The position numbers and the translations under genes were made by a program. Source: Kaistella yonginensis (GTDB lineage Bacteria; Bacteroidota; Bacteroidia; Flavobacteriales; Weeksellaceae). Taken from it: DNA of 64,000 nucleotides. The DNA lies in the NCBI RefSeq assembly GCF_030409525.1, contig NZ_JAUFQB010000059.1, positions 21,905 to 85,904 on the forward strand, in the 5' to 3' direction. Positions 16,558-25,501 of this stretch are shown piece after piece; within the stretch, counting starts at the first letter, position 1, and the number at the start of each line of letters is the position of its first letter. The notes beneath the pieces were generated by a model. The model did no database searches. It was not told where the DNA came from and worked only from the letters and a program-made list of their open reading frames with translations.

Positions 16558-17841
16558 ATGATTCAAAATTTAATCAAACTGTCCCTCCGCAACAGGTATT
16601 TCGTTTTGCTGATAGCAATCGGCCTTTTTATCTGGGGTATTTTTGCGGTAAGGGACAATCCCATCGATGCAATTCCGGATCTGAGTGAGAACCAGGTCAT
16701 CGTTTTTACGGAGTGGATGGGCAGAAGTCCCCAGATTATTGAAGATCAGGTGACTTTCCCTCTGGTAAGCAACCTTCAGGGAATTCCGAAAATTAAGAAC
16801 ATCCGCGCCTCTTCCATGTTTGGGATGAGCTTCGTGTATGTTATTTTCGAAGATAACGTGGACATTTACTGGGCCAGAACCCGGGTAATGGAACGGCTCA
16901 ACTATGCCCAACGCCTACTCCCGCAAGACGTAACGCCTACGCTCGGACCGGATGGTACCGGCGTTGGTCACGTCTTCTGGTACCATTTCGATGCACCTAA
17001 AATGGATTTGGGAGACCAGCGCGCCCTCCAGGACTGGTATGTGAAATTTGCTCTGCAGACGGTTCCCGGTGTGGCGGAAGTAGCCTCCTTTGGCGGCTTC
17101 GAAAAACAGTACCAACTCATTGTAGATCCTGTAAAACTCCAGTACTATAACGTCTCTCTGATGGATGTCATGAACAAAGTGAAAGCCAACAATAATGATG
17201 TGGGCGGACGTAAATTTGAAATGGCTGATATGGCCTATATCATTCGCGGTTTGGGTTACATCAAGAACGTAGCCGATATCGAAGAAATTGCTTTGGGAAA
17301 TTACAACGGTATTCCCGTGCGGGTCAAAGATATTGGCTCTGTACAGATGGGTGGCGATCTGCGTCTGGGTATTTTTGATGCAGACGGTGAAGGCGAAGTT
17401 GTGGGCGGTATCGTTGTGGCACGGTATGGCGAAAATGCAGATAAGGTCATCAACGATGTGAAAGAGAAAATGAAGGACGTTGAAAAAGGACTACCTGAAG
17501 GTGTCACTTTCAAAACATCGTACGACCGCAGTACTCTTATTGAAGGGGCAATAGACAATATCAAAACCAAGCTGATCGAAGAGATCATCGTGGTCGCTAT
17601 CATTGTTATTCTGTTCCTCTTTCACTGGCGAAGTGCATTCAGTATCATTATTCAGATTCCGGTCACCATTGCCATCAGCTTTATTCTGCTAAATGCATTC
17701 GGACTTTCATCCAATATCATGTCGCTTACCGGAATTGCGCTTGCAATTGGGGTGATCGTAGATAACGGAATTATCATGTCTGAAAATGCGTATAAAAATC
17801 TCTCCGATTGGCAGAACCATCAACAAAATAAAAACCCCTAA
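16558..17841 (+). CDS. cusA: CusA/CzcA-type RND permease, N-terminal half
   Basis: These 427 residues cover the N-terminus of a heavy-metal RND pump: TM1 (FVLLIAIGLFIWGIF), then DNPIDAIPDLSENQVIV, the first periplasmic porter region, and TM2-TM4, ending shortly after GVIVDNGIIMSENAYKNL. A full CusA continues for about 650 residues; here a TAA at 17839 stops it, and a second gene resumes 2 nt later with the rest. The last sense codons AAA-AAC-CCC before the TAA contain A_AAC_CCC, an X_XXY_YYZ heptamer that would shift reading by -1 into the downstream frame. So this may be a split gene, a programmed frameshift, or a sequence error in the homopolymer runs. Confidence 0.88.
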   Translation: MIQNLIKLSLRNRYFVLLIAIGLFIWGIFAVRDNPIDAIPDLSENQVIVFTEWMGRSPQIIEDQVTFPLVSNLQGIPKIKNIRASSMFGMSFVYVIFEDNVDIYWARTRVMERLNYAQRLLPQDVTPTLGPDGTGVGHVFWYHFDAPKMDLGDQRALQDWYVKFALQTVPGVAEVASFGGFEKQYQLIVDPVKLQYYNVSLMDVMNKVKANNNDVGGRKFEMADMAYIIRGLGYIKNVADIEEIALGNYNGIPVRVKDIGSVQMGGDLRLGIFDADGEGEVVGGIVVARYGENADKVINDVKEKMKDVEKGLPEGVTFKTSYDRSTLIEGAIDNIKTKLIEEIIVVAIIVILFLFHWRSAFSIIIQIPVTIAISFILLNAFGLSSNIMSLTGIALAIGVIVDNGIIMSENAYKNLSDWQNHQQNKNP

Positions 17842-17843
17842 CA

Positions 17844-19802
17844 ATGAAAACCAACTGGTTAAAAAATATATTCAGAAAGAAAGATAAGGAGAAAGACAGT
17901 TACGTTAAAATTCCCGAAGATATTCGGATGAAGATTATCGAAAAATCATCCTTACAGGTATCCAGAGGGGTCTTTTTCTCTACGGTGATTATCGTGGTTT
18001 CCTTTCTCCCCGTATTTATGTTGACAGGTCAGGAAGGTAAACTTTTTCACCCGCTGGCGTACACCAAAACCTTTATACTGATCGTTGATGCGATCCTGGT
18101 ACTTACCCTTGCGCCGGTGCTTATCTCTTTTTTCATGAAGGGAAAGTTTAAGGATGACAATAAAAACCCGATAAACAGAGGGCTTGAGCGGATATACGAA
18201 CCCATCATTCGCTGGTGCATGGAATGGAAAAAAACAACGCTTGGCATTAATATTCTTGCCCTTCTTATCAGCATCCCTTTAATTATGAACCTCGGCCGTG
18301 AGTTTATGCCGCCCTTAGATGAAGGCTCACTACTCTTTATGCCGGTCACTTTGCCTGATATTTCGAACTCTGAAGCCAAAAGATTACTTCAGGTGCAGGA
18401 TAAAATCATTAAAGGAGTTCCGGAAGTGGATCATGTCCTCGGAAAAGCCGGAAGAGCAAACACGGCGACAGATAATTCACCCATCTCCATGATTGAAACC
18501 ATTATTCTGTTGAAACCTCAGGACGAATGGCGCGACGGCCTTACAAAAGACGATCTTATTAATGAATTGAATGCCAAACTGCAGATTCCCGGCGTAACAA
18601 ATGGCTGGACCATGCCGATTTCCAACCGGATCAATATGCTTTCAACAGGGATTAGAACGGATGTGGGCGTAAAAGTGTACGGACAGAACCTGGACAGTAT
18701 CGCCGTCCTTTCCGAAAAAATAAAAAAGGAGCTCACCGGTATTGAAGGAATTAAAGACATGTACGTAGAACCCATCACCGGCGGAAAATATGTGGATATT
18801 GAAGTGAAACGCGAAGAAATAGGAAGATACGGCCTAAGTGTGGATGATGTAAATGCCGTCGTGGAAAGTGCCCTCGGCGGAATGAAACTCACCACCACCG
18901 TGGAAGGCCGACAGCGCTTTTCGGTAAATGCCAGGTACGGCCAGGATTTCAGAAATAATTTGGAATCTCTGAGAAGGCTGCCCATGCAGACGATGGAATT
19001 TGGTTCCATTCCGCTAAGTGCAGTGGCTGACATTCGTCTTACAGAAGGTCCTCCAATGATCAATTCTGAAAACGCAATGTTGCGCGGAACCGTTCTGTTC
19101 AACGTCCGTGACCGGGATTTAGGCAGTACCGTAGAAGAAGCCCAGGCAAAACTCAATAACATGGTGAACAAAATGCCTAAAGGTTATTTCGTGGAATGGA
19201 GCGGACAGTACGAAAACCTGATTCGCGGTGAGCAGACTTTAAAAATGATTATGCCCCTCGTATTAATCGTGATCTTCCTTTCCATGTACTTTGCATTCAA
19301 TTCTTACCGCGAAGCTTTCTTTAATCTCATCAGTATTCCTTTCGCCTTAATCGGCGGTGTCTTTATGATTTCGCTTTGGGGTGTTAATCTCTCCGTAGCA
19401 GTAGCAGTGGGATTTATTGCCCTGTTCGGACTTGCGGTAGAAACAGGAATCGTGATGGTTATCTACCTGAACGATGCCATGATTCAGCTTACCACGAAGA
19501 ACGGCAACTCACGGGAGACCATTACCAATGAAGAACTTCGGGAGTACGTCATCAATGGAGCAGCGAAAAGATTAAGACCTAAAATTATGACAGTGTGTGT
19601 TACCCTTTTCGGACTCGTTCCCATCCTGTGGAGCCACGGCGTGGGAAGTGATATGATGAAACCAATCGTATTACCGATGGTGGGTGGCGTTTTTACTTCC
19701 GCCATTCACATCTTGTTGGTAACCCCCATTATCTTTTACATGCAGAAAGAATGGGAACTGAATAAACTGGGGAAAATTGACGTCCTCGACGCTTCCCATT
19801 AA
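17844..19802 (+). CDS. cusA: CusA/CzcA-type RND permease, C-terminal half
   Basis: These 652 residues begin in the cytosolic loop after TM4 (VKIPEDIRMKIIEKSSLQVSRG), then TM5-TM6 (FFSTVIIVVSFLPVFMLTG), the second porter region starting LGREFMPPLDEGSLLFMP, and TM7-TM12 with MKPIVLPMVGG near the end. Together with the upstream gene this gives about 1,080 residues, the normal CusA/CzcA length, so no domain is missing. The pump exports Cu(I)/Ag(I) from periplasm and cytosol using proton flow. It has its own ATG, 2 nt after the first half stops, so two polypeptides could assemble. The upstream reading of this frame is closed by TAA at 17829. Confidence 0.88.
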   Translation: MKTNWLKNIFRKKDKEKDSYVKIPEDIRMKIIEKSSLQVSRGVFFSTVIIVVSFLPVFMLTGQEGKLFHPLAYTKTFILIVDAILVLTLAPVLISFFMKGKFKDDNKNPINRGLERIYEPIIRWCMEWKKTTLGINILALLISIPLIMNLGREFMPPLDEGSLLFMPVTLPDISNSEAKRLLQVQDKIIKGVPEVDHVLGKAGRANTATDNSPISMIETIILLKPQDEWRDGLTKDDLINELNAKLQIPGVTNGWTMPISNRINMLSTGIRTDVGVKVYGQNLDSIAVLSEKIKKELTGIEGIKDMYVEPITGGKYVDIEVKREEIGRYGLSVDDVNAVVESALGGMKLTTTVEGRQRFSVNARYGQDFRNNLESLRRLPMQTMEFGSIPLSAVADIRLTEGPPMINSENAMLRGTVLFNVRDRDLGSTVEEAQAKLNNMVNKMPKGYFVEWSGQYENLIRGEQTLKMIMPLVLIVIFLSMYFAFNSYREAFFNLISIPFALIGGVFMISLWGVNLSVAVAVGFIALFGLAVETGIVMVIYLNDAMIQLTTKNGNSRETITNEELREYVINGAAKRLRPKIMTVCVTLFGLVPILWSHGVGSDMMKPIVLPMVGGVFTSAIHILLVTPIIFYMQKEWELNKLGKIDVLDASH

Positions 19803-19820
19803 TCCTTAAATGATTACAAA

Positions 19821-21068
19821 ATGAAAAAATTCATAATAACAGGAGTACTTACCTTGCTTTTTACCGCCACTTTTGCTCAGCAAATGTCCCTGCCCGCTGT
19901 AATGGACAGTATCGCAGCCAACCATCCGGTGGTTAAAATGTATAATGCGGAAGTCCGGTCAATGGACGCTGCGGCCAAAGGCGCAAGAAGCTGGATGCCC
20001 CCAACCGTTGGAGCCGGTTTCTTCATGACGCCCTATAATCCAAAACTCTGGCAGCGCGACGGCGATATGCTCGGTATGGGCTCAGTAGCAGTTTCGGTAG
20101 AACAGATGTTGCCCAACAGAAAGAAACTCGATGCCAACGAGAATCTGATGAAGGCAATGTCTTCCGTAGAAAAGGAAAAACTCTATGCCGCCCTCAATGA
20201 AAACTTTCAGGATGCGAAAAAACTGTATTACAGTTCAATCGTCCTGGATAAAAAGCTGAAGGTCGTAAAGGAAAACGAAAAGATGCTGGATTTCATGATC
20301 AGAAACGCCGAGATCCGGTACAAAAACGGGCTTTCCAAAATATCTGCATATTACAAAGCCAAAGCCGCCCTCGGAAGCTCCAAAAACATGCAGCTCATGT
20401 ACGAGAATGACCTCCGCGTCAACCGGATCCGGTTGAATGCCCTCATGGGAAGAGACCCGCTCGCGCCACTGGAGATTGAACCGGAATACAACCTGAATGA
20501 TTATTCTCTCGAGACTTTTGGTCAGGATCGATTTTATCAAAACAGAAGTGATCTCCGCGGCATCGACCGGGAAATCAATATTGCCAAACTCAAACAGGAT
20601 CTGGAAAAGCAGAATCTAAAGCCGGAATTTGGCGTAAAGTTCGAAAACATGTTTGGTTTTGGCGGCCAGCCCATGCAGTTTTCACTCATGCTGATGGCAA
20701 AGCTGCCGTTTGTTTCCTGGGCTTCAGGCATGAATAAAGCCAATATTGAAAGTCTCAAACTGAAAGAAGAGGCCTTGCAGGCACAGAAAGAAATGATGGT
20801 GAACGAATACAGTGGAATGGCCTACGGAATGCGCAACGAACTGGACCTGAATAAAAATCAGCTCAAACTCTATGAAGACACCATTATTCCGGCCTTAAAA
20901 AACAACTACAAATCCATGCAGTTAGGCTACGAGCAGAATACGGAAGAACTCTTCATGTTGTACGATGCCTGGGAACAGCTGAATATGACCCAATTGGAAT
21001 ATTTCGAGATCCTGACCAAAGCACTGCAGACGCAAACTGAAATTGACCGCTTAATTGAAAGAAGATGA
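19821..21068 (+). CDS. cusC: TolC-family outer-membrane efflux protein (CusC-like)
   Basis: The 415-residue protein has a signal peptide (MKKFIITGVLTLLFTATFAQ) and the long amphipathic helices of the TolC family, arranged as two repeats. Typical heptad segments are EKEKLYAALNENFQDAKKLYY and, in the second half, LKLKEEALQAQKEMMVNEYSG. It forms the outer-membrane duct for the RND pump encoded just upstream (18 nt). Its stop overlaps the start of the adaptor gene by 4 nt, showing tight coupling. The family call is safe; substrate comes from context. Confidence 0.88.
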   Translation: MKKFIITGVLTLLFTATFAQQMSLPAVMDSIAANHPVVKMYNAEVRSMDAAAKGARSWMPPTVGAGFFMTPYNPKLWQRDGDMLGMGSVAVSVEQMLPNRKKLDANENLMKAMSSVEKEKLYAALNENFQDAKKLYYSSIVLDKKLKVVKENEKMLDFMIRNAEIRYKNGLSKISAYYKAKAALGSSKNMQLMYENDLRVNRIRLNALMGRDPLAPLEIEPEYNLNDYSLETFGQDRFYQNRSDLRGIDREINIAKLKQDLEKQNLKPEFGVKFENMFGFGGQPMQFSLMLMAKLPFVSWASGMNKANIESLKLKEEALQAQKEMMVNEYSGMAYGMRNELDLNKNQLKLYEDTIIPALKNNYKSMQLGYEQNTEELFMLYDAWEQLNMTQLEYFEILTKALQTQTEIDRLIERR

Positions 21069-22315
21069 GAAAAATTATAATATTCACTATGCTTTTATTT
21101 GGTTTGACGGCGTGTGACAAAGTTAAGTTCTGGGAAGATAAGCACTCGGCAGAAGCTGCAATGCATACTTATACCTGTCCGATGCACCCGGAAGTGATTT
21201 CAGACAAACCCGGCAAATGTCCCAAATGTGGGATGGATTTGGTCCTGAAAGATGCCCCTGAAAAAAAGGAAGAGGGGATTAAACTCGACGATCTGCTGAA
21301 ACCAACCAATGAATTTGTAGTGTCGGAACAGCCCGTAATAAAAGTAAAAAGAGAAAACATACCCACCACGGTTGATGCTTTAGGGACGGTAGAATACGAT
21401 ACTCGACAGATTGGCAGTATTTCCTCACGCGTTGCGGGCCGTATCGAGAAACTCTATGTGCGGTATAAATACCAGAAAGTGTCGAAAGGGCAGCGTATTT
21501 TAGATATATACAGCCCGGAACTTTTAACCGCACAGCAAAACCTGCTCTTCGTTATTAAAAATGACCGCTCAAACAAAACAATGATCGATGCTTCACGCCA
21601 GAAACTCCTTCTTTTGGGAATGCCGGCTTCACAGATTCAGAAAGTCATCCAGCGAGGGAAACCTGATCTCACAGTTCCGGTTTTCAGCAATTACAGCGGA
21701 CACATTCAGCAGGCAGGATCGGCCGGAAGCATGGGGTCATCACCACAATCTGCACCCGCAATGGCTTCAAATACGGCAGCCACCGCTGAACTACCCCTAA
21801 AAGAGGGAATGTATCTCCAGAAAGGACAGAATATTTTCAGTGTCTACAATCCCAACAGAACCTGGGCCCTGATCAATATTTTCTCTGAAGACATTGCACT
21901 GGTCAGCAAAGGACAGTCAGTCATGATCATCCCGGAAGCCAATCCTGAAAATCGCTTCAAAGGAATCATCGGTTTTATTGAACCCTTTTTCAGGCAGGGC
22001 AGCAAAACCGTAACGGCGCGCGTCTATTTTGATAATTCCACCGCAAAAATTCCTGTCGGAAGTCAGGTTAAAGCGGAGATTATGAGCCACAATAGAATGG
22101 CAGACTGGCTGCCGAAATCAGCGGTGGTTTCTTTAGGGATTGATAAAATCGCGTTCAAAAAAGTAGAAGGCGGTTTTATTGCCCATAAAGTTGTTACCGG
22201 CGCGGTGGTAGGCGATAAAATTCAGATCATCAGTGGTTTGCTTCCTGAAGATGGAGTTGCCGAAAATGCACAGTACCTGATGGACAGCGAAAGTTTCATA
22301 AAAATTAACAGATAA
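21065..22315 (+). CDS. cusB: RND periplasmic adaptor with heavy-metal-binding domain (CusB-like), copy 1
   Basis: This 416-residue lipoprotein has signal MRKIIIFTMLLFGLTAC. Residues about 36-60 form a small metal-binding module, YTCPMHPEVISDKPGKCPKCG, found in many Cus-type adaptors. The membrane-fusion core follows, with a lipoyl/barrel-sandwich region, a hairpin around LLFVIKNDRSNKTMIDASRQ, and beta-barrel segments. It joins the RND permease to the TolC partner and may hand Cu(I)/Ag(I) to the pump. It overlaps the TolC gene by 4 nt. A second adaptor follows 11 nt later. Confidence 0.9.
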   Translation: MRKIIIFTMLLFGLTACDKVKFWEDKHSAEAAMHTYTCPMHPEVISDKPGKCPKCGMDLVLKDAPEKKEEGIKLDDLLKPTNEFVVSEQPVIKVKRENIPTTVDALGTVEYDTRQIGSISSRVAGRIEKLYVRYKYQKVSKGQRILDIYSPELLTAQQNLLFVIKNDRSNKTMIDASRQKLLLLGMPASQIQKVIQRGKPDLTVPVFSNYSGHIQQAGSAGSMGSSPQSAPAMASNTAATAELPLKEGMYLQKGQNIFSVYNPNRTWALINIFSEDIALVSKGQSVMIIPEANPENRFKGIIGFIEPFFRQGSKTVTARVYFDNSTAKIPVGSQVKAEIMSHNRMADWLPKSAVVSLGIDKIAFKKVEGGFIAHKVVTGAVVGDKIQIISGLLPEDGVAENAQYLMDSESFIKINR

Positions 22316-22326
22316 AAATTGATAAG

Positions 22327-23532
22327 ATGAAATTCAATATTTTAATGCTTGCCTTGCTGGTTTTTCTTTACTCCTGTAAAAAGGAGGAAGATCCGCATGC
22401 CGGCCACGATATCTACTACACCTGTTCCATGCACCCGCAGGTAGTCTCCGATAAACCCGGAAAATGCCCCATTTGTCACATGGATTTGGTGCCTGTGGAG
22501 AAGAAAAAGAATGCGGATCCTAACGAAATTATTTTGAATGACGAGCAGGTTAAACTTGGGAATATCAAAACAGTCGCGCTATCAGATGGGTCTATGGCTG
22601 ATAAACTTACGCTGACCGGAACACTCAATTTTAATCAGTACCAAATGCAGGCAGTAAGTTCAAGAGTAATGGGTAGAGTTGAACGGTTGTATTATAAAAA
22701 CATTGGCGATTTTGTTCCGAAGGGGGCGCCGTTGGTCGATATTTACAGTGAAGAACTCAATAATGCAAAGCAGGAATATTTGCTGGCATTAGAAAGACGC
22801 AAGCTCTTCGTCGGCAATACGTCCATTGATTTTGACCAGCTGCTCCAAAGTTCCCGAAACAAGCTTTATTTATGGGGAATGTCGGAAAGCCAGATCAAAC
22901 AGCTGGAAAGATCAGGAAAAGCCACACCTACCACCACTGTGTTCAGCAATGCAGCCGGTTACATCACCGATCTGAGCATTGCCGAAGGCGATTATCTTGC
23001 AGAAGGTGGCACCATCGTGAATCTGGCAGATCTTTCATCGCTGTGGGCGGAAGCGCAGGTCTATTCCTCTCAAATGGCTCTCCTTCAGAAAGACAGCAAA
23101 GTTACCGTGTATATTCCCGATCTGGATAATTTGAAGATTAATGGGAAGATTGATTTTACAAACCCAGAAATCAGCGCTTCCAGCAGGATAAATCTGGTTC
23201 GCGTTTCCGTGCCTAACAAAGGAAATCTGCTGAAACCCGGAATGCCGGTATATGTTCTGGTGGAAAACAAATCCCGTGATGGCCTTTCCATGCCTGTGGA
23301 TGCCGTGATTAGAGATGGTAAATCCTCCACGGTGTGGGTGAAAACCGCGAAGAACACCTTCGTCAACAGAATGGTGGAAACGGGTCTGGAGTATGAAGAC
23401 AGAATAGAAATTACCTCCGGAATCAAGTCGGGTGACGAAGTAGTGGTTTCCGGGGCCTATCTGCTGAACAGTGAATATATATTCAAGAAAGGGGTCGATC
23501 CCATGGCGGGTCACGATATGAGCACAATGTAA
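22327..23532 (+). CDS. RND periplasmic adaptor with heavy-metal-binding domain (CusB-like), copy 2
   Basis: The 401-residue lipoprotein (signal ending LLVFLYSC) carries the metal module YYTCSMHPQVVSDKPGKCPIC, in which the Pro before Met is Ser and the last CGM is CHM. The adaptor core follows (VSSRVMGRVERLYYKNIGDF, then the hairpin and barrel). A Met/His tail (DPMAGHDMSTM) closes the protein. Two adaptors in one operon could form mixed hexamers or serve both pumps of the island. Confidence 0.9.
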   Translation: MKFNILMLALLVFLYSCKKEEDPHAGHDIYYTCSMHPQVVSDKPGKCPICHMDLVPVEKKKNADPNEIILNDEQVKLGNIKTVALSDGSMADKLTLTGTLNFNQYQMQAVSSRVMGRVERLYYKNIGDFVPKGAPLVDIYSEELNNAKQEYLLALERRKLFVGNTSIDFDQLLQSSRNKLYLWGMSESQIKQLERSGKATPTTTVFSNAAGYITDLSIAEGDYLAEGGTIVNLADLSSLWAEAQVYSSQMALLQKDSKVTVYIPDLDNLKINGKIDFTNPEISASSRINLVRVSVPNKGNLLKPGMPVYVLVENKSRDGLSMPVDAVIRDGKSSTVWVKTAKNTFVNRMVETGLEYEDRIEITSGIKSGDEVVVSGAYLLNSEYIFKKGVDPMAGHDMSTM

Positions 23533-23533
23533 T

Positions 23534-23995
23534 ATGAGAAAATTGAATATGATAGGCTGGCTGGCGGTGCTAGTGGTGGCTATTGTTTTAGTCATTCAGG
23601 TCATACCGGTGGAGCGTAATGTCTCCACCGTTCCGCCAGGTCAAAGTTTTGAAAAAACCGAAAAGGTGCCCGCCAACGTGGCTGCTATTCTGAAAGTTTC
23701 CTGCTATGACTGTCATTCCAACAACAGCCGATATCCGTGGTATTCAGAATTGCAGCCCGGCGCTTGGTTTATGGCGCAGCATATTAAAAAAGGGAGAGAC
23801 GAACTCAATTTTGATGAGTTCAATAACTATTCAAAAAGACGGAAAAAAGCGAAAATAAAAAGCATCATCAGCCAGATTGAAAAAGACGAAATGCCTTTAA
23901 GATCATACCGCATGATGCACGGAAACGCCAGATTATCAGCGGATGAAAAAAAAGAACTGTTAGATTTTTTTCGTGACAACGAATATAGTAAGTAA
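23534..23995 (+). CDS. Haem-binding domain (c-type cytochrome) protein
   Basis: The 153-residue protein starts 1 nt after the adaptor stop. It has one N-terminal membrane anchor (GWLAVLVVAIVLVIQVI) and then the haem c motif CYDCH near residue 57, in the setting SNNSRYPWYSELQP that marks the Haem_bd family. The domain faces the periplasm. Such genes close many Bacteroidota Cus operons; possible roles are electron transfer linked to Cu(I)/Cu(II) redox or sensing. The haem attachment is inferred from the motif only. Confidence 0.85.
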   Translation: MRKLNMIGWLAVLVVAIVLVIQVIPVERNVSTVPPGQSFEKTEKVPANVAAILKVSCYDCHSNNSRYPWYSELQPGAWFMAQHIKKGRDELNFDEFNNYSKRRKKAKIKSIISQIEKDEMPLRSYRMMHGNARLSADEKKELLDFFRDNEYSK

Positions 23996-24115
23996 CGCAG
24001 AACATAAGAAATGACGCTCGCCTGTGGTCTTTAGAGTATCAGAAATGGTCGTTTAGAATAAAAAAGGATCGGAAAAGACTGTGCTGTAGAATCAACAAAA
24101 ATTAAAAACAACGTG

Positions 24116-24685
24116 ATGAAATTAAATATTAAAAATATGGTTTGCAGCCGATGTCTCAAAGTGCTTAGGCAAGAGCTTGAACAACTGGGAATTAAGGTTT
24201 CATCAATTGATCTCGGGGTATTGGTAATCGACGAGATGGCTGGTAATCATACTGAAATCTTGGCGAAAATTGAAAGCGTACTCCATACCAATAAATTTGA
24301 AATAATCCATAGTCCAGAGGAAGTGCTCGTCGAAAAAATTAAACATTTTTTGCTTTGTAAAATAGAAGAGCCCCCTCTCGATTCCACGGTAAACCTATCT
24401 CAAATTTTAAGCACGGAGTTCAACCACGAATATAAGTCACTGAGCAAGTTGTTCTCACACTTTGAAAATACAACGCTCGAAAAATATTTTATTAAATTAA
24501 AAATTGAGAAAGTAAAACAACTTATTCAACTCAGGCAGTACACCTTTTCAGAAATAGGGCATCTCCTGGATTACAGCAGCGTCAACCACCTATCTAGACA
24601 GTTTAAAGAGATTACCGGAGAGAGCATGACTGAGTATAAAAATGCTGAACTAGCCAATCGAAGACCCTATGATGAAATTAGTTAA
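24116..24685 (+). CDS. AraC-family regulator with N-terminal HMA-like metal domain
   Basis: The 189-residue protein is read from ATG 24116; a GTG lies just before. Residues 1-65 look like a ferredoxin-fold HMA domain with CSRC at 10-13 (NMVCSRCLKVLRQELEQLG). The C-terminal half is an AraC double helix-turn-helix, with TLEKYFIKLKIEKVKQLIQ followed by FSEIGHLLDYSSVNHLSRQF and KEITGES. A metal-responsive activator binding Cu(I)/Ag(I) through the CxxC and switching on the efflux or storage genes is the simplest reading. It stands alone, with 120 nt upstream and 332 nt downstream without genes, between the efflux operon and the chaperone/storage genes. Confidence 0.8.
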   Translation: MKLNIKNMVCSRCLKVLRQELEQLGIKVSSIDLGVLVIDEMAGNHTEILAKIESVLHTNKFEIIHSPEEVLVEKIKHFLLCKIEEPPLDSTVNLSQILSTEFNHEYKSLSKLFSHFENTTLEKYFIKLKIEKVKQLIQLRQYTFSEIGHLLDYSSVNHLSRQFKEITGESMTEYKNAELANRRPYDEIS

Positions 24686-25017
24686 CCTTAGAACTTAGGC
24701 GTATGAAATTATAAATAGGAAATAGTTGCGAAATAGAAACGGCAATCACAGGGACGTTTGCGCAACTCTCGATAAACTTCAGGTATAGTTTTGATGTTAC
24801 TTGGCCTTTTTTTCAAAGCGAAATTATACAGAAACTAACGAAAATTATGCAGAACATCCGTTTAAGAAACTTGTACTTTTACAGTAGTAATTACAACCAG
24901 CTCGCTTTCAAAAACTACTTTATTGCAACACGAGTTTGGTCAAAATACGGCTCACAGAACGTATTTTAAACGGATAGTGGGAAATTTACAATGTATAAAA
25001 TAATAAAATCAACCAAA
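24686..25017. other. Intergenic region, 332 nt, between regulator and metallochaperone
   Basis: It contains a 10-bp inverted pair, ATCCGTTTAA at 24856-24865 and TTAAACGGAT at 24966-24975, and a 40-codon reading frame (24847-24969) between the arms that I do not recognise and do not call. No clear TAnnTTTG box was found; TTTG at 24932 and TATTTTAA at 24962 are poor promoter candidates. It may hold the AraC-type binding sites for the chaperone gene. Confidence 0.3.
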
Positions 25018-25269
25018 ATGAAACAACAAATTGAAATAACAGGAATGTCCTGCGAAGGCTGCGTTAAAAATGTCGAAAAAGCGTTGAAAGAAATTGATGG
25101 CGTACAGAATGTAAAAGCGAGTCTGCATCCACCGAGCGCAGTTATTGAAGCAGAGAAATCGATTAATACAGCGCAGTTAACGCAAGCCTTGGCGAAAGTA
25201 GGTTATAGTATTGCCGGCGCTTCCGTAGATGAGAATTTAAAAAAGTCTGGCGGCTCCTGTTGCTGTTGA
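25018..25269 (+). CDS. HMA-domain metallochaperone (CopZ-like)
   Basis: I take ATG 25018 as start (83 residues, MKQQIEITGMSCEGCVKN) because it puts the HMA motif at the usual position. A longer reading from 24991 adds nine residues of no family meaning. The Cu-binding GMSCEGC is at residues 9-15. The rest is the beta-alpha-beta-beta-alpha-beta ferredoxin fold, with an added Cys-triplet tail (GGSCCC) that could bind extra metal. Expected role: cytosolic Cu(I)/Ag(I) carrier to the P-type ATPase, Csp or regulator. Confidence 0.85.
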   Translation: MKQQIEITGMSCEGCVKNVEKALKEIDGVQNVKASLHPPSAVIEAEKSINTAQLTQALAKVGYSIAGASVDENLKKSGGSCCC

Positions 25270-25501
25270 AAAGTATGAACTGCGCGGGCAAGTATAATGT
25301 TAGTACTATGGGAACGATAACGGTAGAAATGCTCCGCTAAAAACTAAGTGAAAGAAGCAACTAAATTTTTTTTTAAAAAAATCAAAGTAGCCAGCAATGG
25401 CTTGGCTGATCAAACGCACTTATGATTGCGACAGTATTAGCGCAGGAACTGCATATTTATTGAAAAAACCAGCCTATTTATTAACATAAAAACCAACAAT
25501 T

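Noticed and set aside
18518..19171. 217-codon antisense frame within cusA
   Set aside because: Shadow of the RND gene; low-complexity Ser/Arg/Pro composition and no start context.
24847..24969. 40-codon frame between the inverted arms near the regulator
   Set aside because: No recognised sequence and no promoter; noted only within the intergenic entry.
25270..25501. Possible gene remnant before the copper-storage gene
   Set aside because: Only short frames interrupted by stops, and no similarity I could recognise.
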